Source: Mycobacterium sp. ACS4054 (GTDB lineage Bacteria > Actinomycetota > Actinomycetes > Mycobacteriales > Mycobacteriaceae). From it: a stretch of 64,000 nt of DNA. Below the pieces are notes generated by a model, which searched no databases, was not told the origin of the DNA, and was given only the letters and a program-made list of their open reading frames with translations. The first letter of the stretch is position 1, and every line of letters starts with the position of its first letter. The position numbers were made by a program, and so were the translations under genes. Where the stretch lies: NCBI RefSeq assembly GCF_001667275.1, contig NZ_LZHV01000041.1:310001-374000 (forward strand), in the 5' to 3' direction. Below, in pieces: positions 27,289 through 35,427 of this stretch.

Positions 27289-28787
27289 GCACCACCGAAC
27301 CGATCGAGGCCGAAGGCGCGGCGAACCCGCTAGCTGACGGAATCCCGTTCGGGGTCAAGCTTTCCGAGCTCGCCGAGCAGCGTCGAGACGAGCCGGGGGT
27401 GACCATCGTCGCCCTCGACGGCACCGCGGAGTCACTGACGTTCGGTGAGCTCGACGCCCGCGCCAACCAGTGGGGACGCGCGCTGGCCGCCAACGGAGCC
27501 GAGCTCGGTTCCCTTGTGGCGCTGGCAATTCCGAATTCGGCGCACCTGGTCCTGGCCACGCTGGGCTGTTGGAAGATCGGCGCCGTCCCCGTTCCCATGC
27601 ACTGGGATCTGCCCGAATGGGAGCGGGACCGGGTGCGCGAGGTCATCGATCCCGCCGTCGTCGTCGATGAGGCGAGTCGGTGGCGCCTCGAGGGGCAGGC
27701 CGCGGCCGAGTCCAACGACCCGATGCCGGTGGCCGTGTCCCCCAACGTCAACGGCATCTGCAGCAGCGGTTCGACCGGAATCCCGAAGGTGATCCTCAGC
27801 CTGGCGCCGTCGCTCTGGACGCCACAGCACGGCGAGCCGTTCCTGTCGAACTGGACGCCGGTGGCCCAGCCGCAGACCATCATGGTGCCCGCGCCGATGT
27901 ATCACACCAACGGCTTCGCCACCTTCTTCTTCCTGCTGGCCGGCGACCATCTGGTGATACTGGAAAAGTTCGATGCCGCACTGGTTCTCGATGTGATCGA
28001 ACGCTTCAAGATCACCAATTTCACGGCCACGCCCACGATGCTCGCCCGGATAGCGGCCCGGCCGGATGTCCGGGAACGCGACCTGTCCAGCATCGTGTTC
28101 GTCCTGCAGGGCGCCGCGGTGATGCCGCCGTCGCTCATGCATACCTGGTTCGAGTTGTTGAGCCCGCAGCAGATCGTGTCGGCATACGGCATGACGGAGA
28201 ACCTCGGGCTGACCGCACTGCGGGGTGACGAGTGGCTCGCTCATCCGGGCAGCGTCGGCCGCGGATTCCGGGACACCGAGATCCGGATTCTCGACGCCGG
28301 CACCAGACAGCTCGGCCCGGGCGAGCACGGCGAAATCTATCTGCGCGCACCGATGAGCGCGGGGTCCCGCTACGTGGGCGGCGCGGCGCCGCTGCCCTCG
28401 ACCGAGGACGGCTTCCGCTCCGCGGGCGACATCGGCTACCTCGACGAGGACGGCTACCTCTACATCGTCGACCGCCGGGTCGACATGATCGTCACCGGCG
28501 GCGCGAATGTGTTTCCGGCGGAAGTGGAGTCGGCCTTGGCGGGCCACCCCGAGATCGCCGACGTCGTCGTGATCGGCCTCGCCGATGCGCAGTGGGGACG
28601 ACGGGTGCATGCGGTGGTGCAGCTCGCCGACGGCGCGACGCTCACCGAGGACGACGTGATCGAGTACGCGAAGAGCCGGCTCGCCCACTACAAGGCCCCC
28701 AAGACCGTCGAGTTCGTCGACGCCATCCCCCGCACCGCGGCGACCAAGGTCAACCGCTCGGCGATGATCGAGGCGCGGGGCGGCTGA
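27285..28787 (+). CDS. AMP-dependent acyl-CoA synthetase (FadD-like)
   Basis: 500 residues, GTG start overlapping the previous stop (GTGA); last gene of the FadE operon. ANL ligase motifs: CSSGSTGIPKVIL (P-loop, with SSGSTG rather than TSGTTG), SAYGMTENLG, FRSAGDIGYLDEDGYLYIVD, and TAATKVNRSAMIE near the C-terminus with the adenylation lysine. It activates the acid that the two dehydrogenase pairs act on. Ends 9 bp from a convergent gene. Confidence 0.91.
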   Translation: MSTTEPIEAEGAANPLADGIPFGVKLSELAEQRRDEPGVTIVALDGTAESLTFGELDARANQWGRALAANGAELGSLVALAIPNSAHLVLATLGCWKIGAVPVPMHWDLPEWERDRVREVIDPAVVVDEASRWRLEGQAAAESNDPMPVAVSPNVNGICSSGSTGIPKVILSLAPSLWTPQHGEPFLSNWTPVAQPQTIMVPAPMYHTNGFATFFFLLAGDHLVILEKFDAALVLDVIERFKITNFTATPTMLARIAARPDVRERDLSSIVFVLQGAAVMPPSLMHTWFELLSPQQIVSAYGMTENLGLTALRGDEWLAHPGSVGRGFRDTEIRILDAGTRQLGPGEHGEIYLRAPMSAGSRYVGGAAPLPSTEDGFRSAGDIGYLDEDGYLYIVDRRVDMIVTGGANVFPAEVESALAGHPEIADVVVIGLADAQWGRRVHAVVQLADGATLTEDDVIEYAKSRLAHYKAPKTVEFVDAIPRTAATKVNRSAMIEARGG

Positions 28788-28802
28788 GGGCCGAAGTCAG
28801 CC
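28782..28802. terminator. Small hairpin at convergent gene ends
   Basis: GGCTGA / TCAGCC, 6-bp arms with a 9-nt loop spanning both stop codons of the convergent acyl-CoA synthetase and secreted-protein genes. No U tract. It may help termination both ways; evidence is weak. Confidence 0.3.
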
Positions 28803-29201
28803 CACGGCCGTTATCCCGGCGTTGGATATGGTGAAGCCGCGCCCCGAGGTCACCGTGCACGTCACGCCGGCCGTCTCGGACCGGCAGCTGAACGGCCCGG
28901 CGCCGGCCGTCTGGCCATAGCCGAGGCTCGGCGTGCCTTCCGGCGGATTGGCCAGACAACCCTCACCGGCGCAGCGCGAAAGGACACCGGCGGCGTCCAT
29001 GGTCACCGACTGCGGCGGGGTGATGCTGAAACAGAACGCCCCATCGGGGATGCCGCGGCGCTGGTAGTCGATCTCGCAGCTGATGTTGCGCGACGGGGAC
29101 AGGAAGGCCACGTAGTTGTCCGGATCCGCGGCGGCGCAGGGAACGAAGGCAACGGCACCGGCCAAGGCGGTCGCCGCGGCGGTCAGCGATTTTGTCAACA
29201 C
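28797..29201 (-). CDS. Small secreted cysteine-rich protein
   Basis: 134 residues from the GTG at 29201, 11 bp after the upstream stop. A Sec signal peptide is clear (LTKSLTAAATALAGAVAFVP, cleavage near AAA-D). The mature domain of about 105 residues holds six cysteines (NISC, AFC, SRC, EGC, FSC, VTC), which probably form three disulphides, and begins DPDNYVAFLSPSRNISCE. Similar small exported actinobacterial proteins exist; no function is known to me. Last gene of the minus-strand Rieske cluster, so it may be co-transcribed. Confidence 0.75.
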   Translation of the reverse strand: MLTKSLTAAATALAGAVAFVPCAAADPDNYVAFLSPSRNISCEIDYQRRGIPDGAFCFSITPPQSVTMDAAGVLSRCAGEGCLANPPEGTPSLGYGQTAGAGPFSCRSETAGVTCTVTSGRGFTISNAGITAVG

Positions 29202-29212
29202 AGGAGACAACC

Positions 29213-29755
29213 TTACGACTCGTCCGCAACGCCGAAGGTGTTCACGGCCATCGCCAGCAACAGGTATCCGCCGATGGTGAAGACCAGATCCATGCGTTGC
29301 CGGTCGCCGAAGGCGCGGCCCAGCTCGTCCCAGGTGGACTGGCTGACGTTGCTGTCGGCCGTCAACTCGTCCACGGCGCGAATCACCGTCCGGTCCAACG
29401 GATCCAGACCCTCCCCGCAGCGGATGCCGTCGATATCCCGCGAACTCAGTCCGGCTCGTTCCGCGATGGGCAGGTGGTGCGACCACAGGTAGTGACAGTC
29501 GGCGAGGTGAACCACCCGCAGCAGCGCAACCTCGCGAATCCGCGGCGACAGCGTCGAGCCCTTGAGCAGGTAGGCGTTGAACGGAAGGTAGGCGCGGGTC
29601 AGGTCGGGATGGCGCACCAGGGTCGACAAGACGTTGCCCGCGCCGCCGGGATTCGCCCGCTCCGCGGGTATCAGTGACGCCAGCGAGGCGCGGGCGCGCT
29701 CATCCCATTCCTCGGCGGGCAAGGGCGTCAACCGAATTGGGCGCGGACCGGTCAC
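29213..29755 (-). CDS. Carboxymuconolactone decarboxylase-family (AhpD-like) protein
   Basis: 180 residues, GTG start 2 bp after the TauD stop. All-helical CMD fold with PRIREVALLRVVHLADCHYL and WSHHLPIAERAG. The single Cys lies where AhpD has C-x2-C, so this is not an alkylhydroperoxidase of the classical type; lactone decarboxylase-like or redox roles are both possible. Position in the operon downstream of TauD and a Rieske oxygenase suggests it acts on an oxygenated intermediate. Confidence 0.8.
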   Translation of the reverse strand: MTGPRPIRLTPLPAEEWDERARASLASLIPAERANPGGAGNVLSTLVRHPDLTRAYLPFNAYLLKGSTLSPRIREVALLRVVHLADCHYLWSHHLPIAERAGLSSRDIDGIRCGEGLDPLDRTVIRAVDELTADSNVSQSTWDELGRAFGDRQRMDLVFTIGGYLLLAMAVNTFGVADES

Positions 29756-29757
29756 GG

Positions 29758-30597
29758 CTATTGGATCGGCTCGTCACCGAGCACGGTCGTGCGCAGCATC
29801 TCGCGCTGCGAGCTCGGATCATAGGGAGCGGCCCGGTGCAGCACCCCGCGGTTGTCCCAGATGACGGTGTCACCCACCGACCACGTGTGGCTGTACACCT
29901 TGTCCGCCCCCGTGGCCCGCTCGAGCAGTTCCTCGAGCAGCGCCCGGCCCGCGTCGAGGTCCATGCCCACCACGTAGTCGGCCGACGCGCCCAGCACCAG
30001 TGACTTTCGGCCGCTGCGATGGGTCCATACCAGCGGGTGTTCATGGGTGCGCCGGGATCGCCAGGCGGCCACCTGCTCGGGTGTGGGGTTCCGATGGGCG
30101 CGCCGCTGCGAGGCCTCCAAAGAGTGCACCACACGCAGGGAACCGAAGCGGCGCTTCTCCTCGTCGGTCAATTCGTCGTAGGCGGCGTAGGAGTTGGCGA
30201 ATTCCGTTTCGCCGCCCCAGTCGGCGATCTGCACCGCCGACAGCACGGTGGCCTTCTGCGGGTACTCGTCGTCGAGGGGCGTGCAGCCATCGATGTGCCA
30301 GTCGAACGTCGCCTTCAGGATGGCCGCCGAGGAGTTCTTCGACGGATCCAGCGTGATCGGATAGATGCCGGCGACCGGGTGGTGGCCGTCGGCCGAGTGA
30401 TCGACCTCCCCCAGCCGGCGACAGAACTCGACCTGGACCTCGGGGGTGAGCCCCAGACCGCGGAACACCAGAACGCCGTTGTGCTCCAACGCATCCAGGA
30501 TGGCCCCGCCCTCGTCGGCAGCCAGGCGGGCCGGATCGAGGCCGGTCACCTCCGCGCCGACGGACGCCGTGAGCTTGGTGATGGTGAGCAGACTCAT
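29758..30597 (-). CDS. TauD/TfdA-family Fe(II)/2-oxoglutarate dioxygenase
   Basis: 279 residues; AGGAAGG upstream of the ATG. Double-stranded beta-helix dioxygenase with the iron triad H-x-D (WHIDGC) and distal His (GVLHRAAPYD), plus the 2-oxoglutarate-binding Arg expected in QREMLRTT. LDALEHNGVLVFRGLGLTPE is the typical N-terminal segment. It couples 2-oxoglutarate decarboxylation to substrate hydroxylation. Part of the minus-strand Rieske cluster; substrate unknown. Confidence 0.89.
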   Translation of the reverse strand: MSLLTITKLTASVGAEVTGLDPARLAADEGGAILDALEHNGVLVFRGLGLTPEVQVEFCRRLGEVDHSADGHHPVAGIYPITLDPSKNSSAAILKATFDWHIDGCTPLDDEYPQKATVLSAVQIADWGGETEFANSYAAYDELTDEEKRRFGSLRVVHSLEASQRRAHRNPTPEQVAAWRSRRTHEHPLVWTHRSGRKSLVLGASADYVVGMDLDAGRALLEELLERATGADKVYSHTWSVGDTVIWDNRGVLHRAAPYDPSSQREMLRTTVLGDEPIQ

Positions 30598-30625
30598 GGT
30601 CCGTCCTTCCTGGTTGAGAGCCGGG

Positions 30626-30961
30626 TCACGGCGCCGGCTCGACGGTCCGGATCATGACCGCGTCCGCGGCGCTGACCGGAACGGGCTGGTGCATGATCTC
30701 CACCGCCATCGCGACCATGATCAGCGAATAGATCATGCGCAGGAGGTTGAGCGCGTCGTCGGGCAGGCTGTCGAGGGGAAACTTGTCGCAATAATCGATC
30801 GCCTCTTCGAGCCGCGGGAAGAACGCGTCGTAGAACTCGTGCATCTCGGGCATCGAGCTGGTGACCCTGGCGTTCCAGCGCTCGGTTTCGGTTGCCAAAC
30901 ACCACCTTTGGGCATACTTCTCCAACTCGGCGAACGCGCTGGGCAGCATGGCATCGGACAC
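30626..30961 (-). CDS. Small helical partner protein of Rieske oxygenase (copy A), unknown family
   Basis: 111 residues, GTG start 4 bp after the upstream Rieske oxygenase stop. I recognise no named family. Predicted almost wholly helical. Conserved against copy B (35089-35427): MLPS-FA-LE, WCL, ERW/Y, FYDA--PR-EEA, YCDKF-LD-LPDD-LNL, YS-IMV. Both copies directly follow a Rieske oxygenase alpha gene, so a dedicated subunit or assembly/electron-transfer partner is likely. It is not the NTF2-fold beta subunit of classical dioxygenases. Confidence 0.75.
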   Translation of the reverse strand: MSDAMLPSAFAELEKYAQRWCLATETERWNARVTSSMPEMHEFYDAFFPRLEEAIDYCDKFPLDSLPDDALNLLRMIYSLIMVAMAVEIMHQPVPVSAADAVMIRTVEPAP

Positions 30962-30965
30962 CGGG

Positions 30966-32234
30966 CTACACCCCCGCCGGCTCGGCGGCGCGTTCGCGCC
31001 GGTAGGCGTCGACCCAATCGACGACGACCTTGTGCAGATGGCGCACCAGGATCTCCTGGTCGCTCAGCGGAAACTCGTCGACGATGCCGTATTCCAGCGC
31101 CGCCTGCGTGCCACCGAGCATCCCCGCGTCCTGCAGCGCGAATTCCTTGAGCACCACCGACGCCACCTCGTGTTCGACGCGTTCGCGCACACTGCGGGCG
31201 GGGTGGAAGTACGTGTAGGCCTCGAAGCGATGCGTGTTGTGCGAGGTGGGCCAATACCGGTAGAGCAGATACCAGCCGCCGTAGATCAATATCTCGATGT
31301 TGGGGAAGATCTGGAAATTGCTGATCCCCCACGGCTCGATGCCGCCCGGGTTGAGGCCGGGCGGCAGCTCGCCGACATCCGGTGTGCGCCAGGGTCCGAC
31401 CAGCCCGCTCTTGGTGGCCCGCTCGATCGGGTACATGTACTCCTCGGGCAACAGCCACCGTCGCCGCCCGGCCGTCGACACCAACCGGTGCGGTCCGTCG
31501 AGCTGGAAATGCCCGCACGTGAATCCGGCGTTCGGGTCCCGAACGTCGGGCGGCACCTGCTGCGGATGCAGGGAGGGCACGTGGTAGTACTCCTGAAACG
31601 CGTCGGCGAAGATCTTCCAGTTGCTGTTGTTGTGCGCCACCCACTCGTAGCGCTCGGTCAACTTGTCGAAGGGGTAACCGTCGAGGCCGGTTACCATGGG
31701 CCCGAGGAACTCCCGCAGCGTCTGGCGGGGCTCGGCGTCGAGGTTGATGAATATGAACCCGTTCCAGACGTCGCAGTGCACGGGCCGCAGCCCGTACTCG
31801 GACGGGTCGAGGTCGAAGAATTCGCCCTGCTGCTGCACAAATTTCAGGGCGCCCTCGAGGTCGTAGCGCCATCCGTGGTACTTGCAGGTGAACTGCCGGC
31901 AGGTACCCCTCGTCTCCTGGGCGGGAAAGTCGTTCCATACCAACTTGTTTCCCCGGTGTCGGCAGACGTTGTAAAAGGCGCGGATGCGCTCGTCGCGGCC
32001 CTTCACCACGATCACCGACGTCCCGACGACGTCGATCTCCTTGGTCAGGTAACTGCCGACGCGGGGCAGCTCCTCGACCCGGGCGACGTTCAGCCAAGCA
32101 CGCTTGAAGACCGCCTCCCGTTCGAGTTCGTAGAATTCGGGCGAGGTGGAGTCGGCGAACGACACCGGGCCGGTGCCCAATTCGGGATAGTGCTCGGTCC
32201 AGGACCCCTCCGCGGGCCTGCCTGATCGCGTCAT
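30966..32234 (-). CDS. Rieske oxygenase alpha subunit (copy A)
   Basis: 422 residues; AGGAGG precedes the ATG at 32234. Rieske ligands C91, H93, C117, H120 (CRHRGNK, CKYHGW). Mononuclear iron motif DAFQEYYHVPSLH with E215, H218 and H223. Co-linear without gaps with copy B (35424-36692) through these sites. A ring-hydroxylating or related oxygenase; the [2Fe-2S] ferredoxin at 33009 in the same operon is the likely electron donor. The WNDFPAQETRGTCRQ insertion between the Rieske pairs is longer than in most family members. Confidence 0.92.
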   Translation of the reverse strand: MTRSGRPAEGSWTEHYPELGTGPVSFADSTSPEFYELEREAVFKRAWLNVARVEELPRVGSYLTKEIDVVGTSVIVVKGRDERIRAFYNVCRHRGNKLVWNDFPAQETRGTCRQFTCKYHGWRYDLEGALKFVQQQGEFFDLDPSEYGLRPVHCDVWNGFIFINLDAEPRQTLREFLGPMVTGLDGYPFDKLTERYEWVAHNNSNWKIFADAFQEYYHVPSLHPQQVPPDVRDPNAGFTCGHFQLDGPHRLVSTAGRRRWLLPEEYMYPIERATKSGLVGPWRTPDVGELPPGLNPGGIEPWGISNFQIFPNIEILIYGGWYLLYRYWPTSHNTHRFEAYTYFHPARSVRERVEHEVASVVLKEFALQDAGMLGGTQAALEYGIVDEFPLSDQEILVRHLHKVVVDWVDAYRRERAAEPAGV

Positions 32235-32253
32235 CGCAGCCTCCTGATCGACG

Positions 32254-32997
32254 TCACAACACCGCCCCACCGTTGACACCCAAGACCTGGCCGGTGATGA
32301 ACCTGGCCTCCTCCGAGCACAGGAACCCCACCGCCGCGGCGACGTCCGCCCCGGTGCCCAGGTGGCCCAGCGGGATGTTGGCGGCGATCTGCTCGTTGGA
32401 GGGCAGATAGCCGGCGGCCTGGCCCCGATGCTGCATCGGCGTCTCGATGCCCGAGGGCGGGATGGTGTTGACCGTGATCCCGTGCGACGCGTACTCGCGC
32501 GCCAGGGATTTGGTCAGCGTGATAACGCCGCCCTTGGACGCCGCGTAATGGGCGGCGAACGGTGAGCCGCGCTGGGCGCTCGACGACGAGATCATCACGA
32601 TCCGGCCCCAATTGGCGTCGACCATGTCCGGCAGCGCGATCTGGCAGCAATGAAAGGTGCCCGTCAGATTGACGTCGACGATCCGTGCCCAGGCCTCGGC
32701 GGTGATGTCGGCGAAGGGCGAAAAATCGAACAGGCCGGCGCTCGTCACCAACACCGTGACCGAGCCCAACTCGCTACGAACCTTGGCGAAGGCCTGCTCG
32801 AGCGCGGGCCGGTCGGTGACATCGGCGCCCACGCCGATCGCGGTCACGCCCCCCGCACGCAGGTCGTCGGTGACGCGTTGCGCCGCCTGCTCGTTGACGT
32901 CGAGCACGGCGACCCGGTGGCCGCGCCGGCCCAGCTCGTGGCAGGTCGCTTCGCCCATGCCCGAGGCGCCACCCGTCACCACGGCCACCCTGCCCAT
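32254..32997 (-). CDS. Short-chain dehydrogenase/reductase
   Basis: 247 residues; GGAGAG precedes the ATG at 32997 (a GTG overlapping the ferredoxin stop is possible). Cofactor motif TGGASGMGEA with VLDVN after strand 2, which favours NAD(H). Active site Ser in ISSSSAQRG and Y-x3-K in HYAASKGG; C-terminal TGQVLGVNGGAVL. Lies between the ferredoxin and Rieske copy A genes, 11 and 19 bp from its neighbours, so it probably oxidises the hydroxylated product of that oxygenase (for example a cis-diol or alcohol). Confidence 0.89.
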   Translation of the reverse strand: MGRVAVVTGGASGMGEATCHELGRRGHRVAVLDVNEQAAQRVTDDLRAGGVTAIGVGADVTDRPALEQAFAKVRSELGSVTVLVTSAGLFDFSPFADITAEAWARIVDVNLTGTFHCCQIALPDMVDANWGRIVMISSSSAQRGSPFAAHYAASKGGVITLTKSLAREYASHGITVNTIPPSGIETPMQHRGQAAGYLPSNEQIAANIPLGHLGTGADVAAAVGFLCSEEARFITGQVLGVNGGAVL

Positions 32998-33008
32998 CGA
33001 CTCTCCGT

Positions 33009-33338
33009 TCACTCGTAGACCACGTGCACCGTGCGACTGGTCGGCAACGCCTGGCAGGTCAGCACCCAACCCTCGTCGACCTCGTCGTCGTCGAGCGCGT
33101 CGTTGTTGAGCATGCGCGCGCTCCCCTGCGTCAGGCGCGCCATGCACGTTGCGCAGGAACCGGTTTCGCACGACGACGGTGCGGCCAAACCCGCCATGCG
33201 GGCGGTCTGCAGCAGGGTGTCGCCCGCACTGTAGGGCACCGTCGTGGTGCGCCGGTCCAGCTCTATGGTCACTTTCTCGGTCACGACCCCGTCGCTATCG
33301 CGCGACCCCGCCCCGGTGGTCGCAGTGGGCTCTGACAT
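33009..33338 (-). CDS. Plant-type [2Fe-2S] ferredoxin
   Basis: 109 residues. Cys motif C-x4-C-x2-C with a distal Cys (CETGSCATC ... VLTCQ), as in plant/putidaredoxin-like or oxygenase-reductase ferredoxin domains, with an acidic DALDDDEVDEGW loop. About 20 disordered residues lead the fold. No flavin domain is fused, so a separate reductase is needed; none is adjacent. It heads the operon with SDR, Rieske copy A and helical partner. The operator pair at 33347-33387 lies just upstream of the ATG. Confidence 0.9.
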   Translation of the reverse strand: MSEPTATTGAGSRDSDGVVTEKVTIELDRRTTTVPYSAGDTLLQTARMAGLAAPSSCETGSCATCMARLTQGSARMLNNDALDDDEVDEGWVLTCQALPTSRTVHVVYE

Positions 33339-33346
33339 CCCCCCGA

Positions 33347-33387
33347 CAATATCAACTACTTGCGATCATTATCAAGTACTAGATATT
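33347..33387. promoter_or_regulatory. Probable MarR operators upstream of the ferredoxin operon
   Basis: CAATATCAACTACTTGCGAT (33347-33366) is repeated exactly at 36798-36817 on the other strand. A second, nearly perfect palindrome TATCAAGTACTAGATA (33370-33385) follows 20 bp on. Both fit the palindrome TATCAAGTACTTGATA. As larger halves, AATATC-N3-TACTTG at 33348 and its inverse at 33373 form an inverted repeat. The MarR gene ends 7 bp away. Confidence 0.72.
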
Positions 33388-33393
33388 CGCTCT

Positions 33394-33846
33394 TCAGTTG
33401 TCGACGTGATCGTTGAAAAGCTCATGGCCGGTGCCCTTTTCGACCACGCGGCCCAACAGTTCCCGCAGGGTCTGCTGCTCCTGCACGGTGAGGACACCGA
33501 AAACCCTCTCGTGAGCGGCGATGGCATCGTTGACGACCGTCCCCGCGACATTGCGGCCCTCCTGCGTCAGGTAGGCCTGCAGGATGCGGCCGTGCTGGGG
33601 GTCGCGCTTCCTTTCCACCAGGCCGCGGCGCTCCAGAGCGGTCAGCGCGAGCTGAACGCCCTGCGGGCTGATCAACAGGCGTCGCGCGAGTTCGGCTCCG
33701 GAAAGGCCGGGCTCGTTGGCGAGTTGGCGCAGCACGCCGATCTGGGCGGTGCTGACCCCGTGCACCCGCATCGAATCGTTGATCGTGGTCAGCGAGTAAT
33801 AGAAGGCCTGCTTGAGCAACCACAAGATGTTATCGGTGAGTTCCAT
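33394..33846 (-). CDS. MarR-family transcriptional regulator
   Basis: 150 residues; AGGGAGG precedes the ATG, inside the 3' end of the amidohydrolase gene (17-bp overlap). Winged helix: MRVHGVSTAQIGVLRQLANE, GLSGAELARRLLISPQGVQL, ALERRGLVERKRDPQHGRIL, with flanking dimer helices. MarR proteins usually repress degradation operons and release DNA on binding phenolic or CoA ligands. It sits between two promoters that share a 20-bp element, so it probably controls both halves of this cluster and the divergent aldehyde dehydrogenase. Confidence 0.9.
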   Translation of the reverse strand: MELTDNILWLLKQAFYYSLTTINDSMRVHGVSTAQIGVLRQLANEPGLSGAELARRLLISPQGVQLALTALERRGLVERKRDPQHGRILQAYLTQEGRNVAGTVVNDAIAAHERVFGVLTVQEQQTLRELLGRVVEKGTGHELFNDHVDN

Positions 33847-35092
33847 CGCCGCCTCCCTGCTTGAAGATTTCGCCGCCCTTCATGACGAACGACACCTCGA
33901 GCGTGGTGCCGATGTCCTGCGAGGGATCGCCGGGGACGGCGATGACGTCGGCGAGGCACCCGGGAGCCAGGCGGCCCAGTTCGTCGTCGGCGTCGATGAG
34001 CTCCGCGGCCACCACCGTGGCGGCCCGGATCGCCTGCATCGGCGTCATCCCCCGCTGCACCAGCGCCCCAAGCTCCTTGGCGTTGTGGCCGTGCGGAATC
34101 GCCGGCGCGTCGGTTCCGCACGCGATGCGCACCCCGGCGGCAATCGCCTTCGGCAGCATGGCCTTTGCCCGGGGGAACACCTCTTCGGCTTTCTTGCGCA
34201 GCTCCGGCGCGATGCGGTCGACGGCCATCGCCTCGGTCAGATAGGTGGTCGAAACCAGGAAGGTGCCGTGATCGACCATCATCTGGATCGTGTCGTCGCT
34301 GGCCAGGAATCCATGCTCGATGCAGTCGATCCCGGCCCGGATGCAAGCCCGGATCGCCGAGTCGCCGATGGCATGTGCGGCCACCCGCACCCCGGCCCGG
34401 TGCGCTTCGTCGGCGATCGCGGCGAACTCGGCGTCGGAGTATTGCTGGGCGCCCGGGGCCGTGCTGTGCGACATCACGCCGCCGGACGCCGACACCTTGA
34501 TCAGCTTCGCACCGTGCCGAATCTGGTAACGCACACAGGCGATCACGTCCGGGACACCGTTGGCGATGCCCTCCGCCACCGACAGCGGCATGATGCCGGG
34601 CGCGAGCCGCTGGAACACCGTCGGATCCAGGTGCCCGCCGTACGGCGTCACGGCGTGGCCGGCTGGATAGATCCGCGGCCCCGCGTGCCAGCCCTGGTCG
34701 ATGGCGCGCTGCAGCGCCACGTCGAGCAGGTAGCCCCCGGTCTTGACCATCAGCCCCAGGTTGCGGACGGTGGTGAAGCCCGCATCCAACGTGGTGCGAG
34801 CATTGACCGCACCCCGCAACGTGCGATAGGCCGGGTCATCCTGGACGCCGTGCATCGGTGACGGCAAACCCTCGGGTCCACCGGGGCCGCCGATCAGCAG
34901 GTTGAGTTCCATGTCCATCAGCCCCGGCAGCAGCGTTACGTCGCCCAGGTCGATGACGGTGGCCGAATCCGGCACCCCGCCTTCGGGATTGACGGCGGCG
35001 ATGCGCTCGCCCTCCACGACCACCACCGCCGGCGAGCGCACCCGGCCGTCGACCACGTCGGCCCACCGCGCGGCCCGTAAGACGGTGGTCAT
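33830..35092 (-). CDS. Imidazolonepropionase-like amidohydrolase with altered metal motif
   Basis: 420 residues; the ATG overlaps the partner-protein stop (ATGA). Composite beta-sandwich plus TIM-barrel amidohydrolase fold: GERIAAVNPEG, LLPGLMDMELNLLIGG, DAGFTTVRNLG, HGAKLIKVSASGGV (bridging Lys), VAAHAIGD and CIEHGFLA (His ligands), CGTDAPAI (Asp). At the first strand, where relatives have D-x-H-x-H, this protein has D-M-E-L-N, so two usual metal ligands are missing. It may hydrolyse a lactone or amide with a single metal ion, or be a modified enzyme. Co-transcribed with Rieske copy B. Confidence 0.85.
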   Translation of the reverse strand: MTTVLRAARWADVVDGRVRSPAVVVVEGERIAAVNPEGGVPDSATVIDLGDVTLLPGLMDMELNLLIGGPGGPEGLPSPMHGVQDDPAYRTLRGAVNARTTLDAGFTTVRNLGLMVKTGGYLLDVALQRAIDQGWHAGPRIYPAGHAVTPYGGHLDPTVFQRLAPGIMPLSVAEGIANGVPDVIACVRYQIRHGAKLIKVSASGGVMSHSTAPGAQQYSDAEFAAIADEAHRAGVRVAAHAIGDSAIRACIRAGIDCIEHGFLASDDTIQMMVDHGTFLVSTTYLTEAMAVDRIAPELRKKAEEVFPRAKAMLPKAIAAGVRIACGTDAPAIPHGHNAKELGALVQRGMTPMQAIRAATVVAAELIDADDELGRLAPGCLADVIAVPGDPSQDIGTTLEVSFVMKGGEIFKQGGGDGTHR

Positions 35093-35427
35093 GGAACGGG
35101 CTCGGACACGCAATCCAGGGTGGACGCACCGGAGTCGGGCACCCGCGGCTGCTTCCAGCACTCCACCGGAAACGACACCATGATCATCGAATACAGCAGG
35201 TGCATGAGATTGAGCACGTCGTCGGGCAGGTCGTCCAGGGAGAACTTGTCGCAGTACGCCAGGGCCTCTTCCGCCCGCGGCGTGATGGCGTCGTAGAAGG
35301 CCTTCATGTCCGTCATGGTGCTCGCCAGCCTCTTGGCGTAGCGCTCCGGCTCGGAACCCAGGCACCAGTCCGTGAACGGCTCCAGGTCGGCGAATTCGCT
35401 TGGCAGCATGGGCGACATCGCGCTCAC
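35089..35427 (-). CDS. Small helical partner protein of Rieske oxygenase (copy B), unknown family
   Basis: 112 residues from a GTG overlapping the Rieske copy B stop (GTGTGA); an ATG three codons on is possible. Paralogue of the 30626-30961 product: shares MLPSEFADLE, WCL, ER, FYDAITPRAEEAL, YCDKFSLDDLPDDVLNL and YSMIMV. The shared Cys residues in WCL and YCDKF could be structural or ligand residues. Translational coupling to the oxygenase in both copies implies a 1:1 partner. No known domain recognised. Confidence 0.76.
   Translation of the reverse strand: MSAMSPMLPSEFADLEPFTDWCLGSEPERYAKRLASTMTDMKAFYDAITPRAEEALAYCDKFSLDDLPDDVLNLMHLLYSMIMVSFPVECWKQPRVPDSGASTLDCVSEPVP

Noticed and set aside
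30733..32097. Long minus-strand frame overlapping Rieske copy A
   Set aside because: Arg/Pro-rich out-of-frame shadow of the oxygenase, whose own frame has all ligands.
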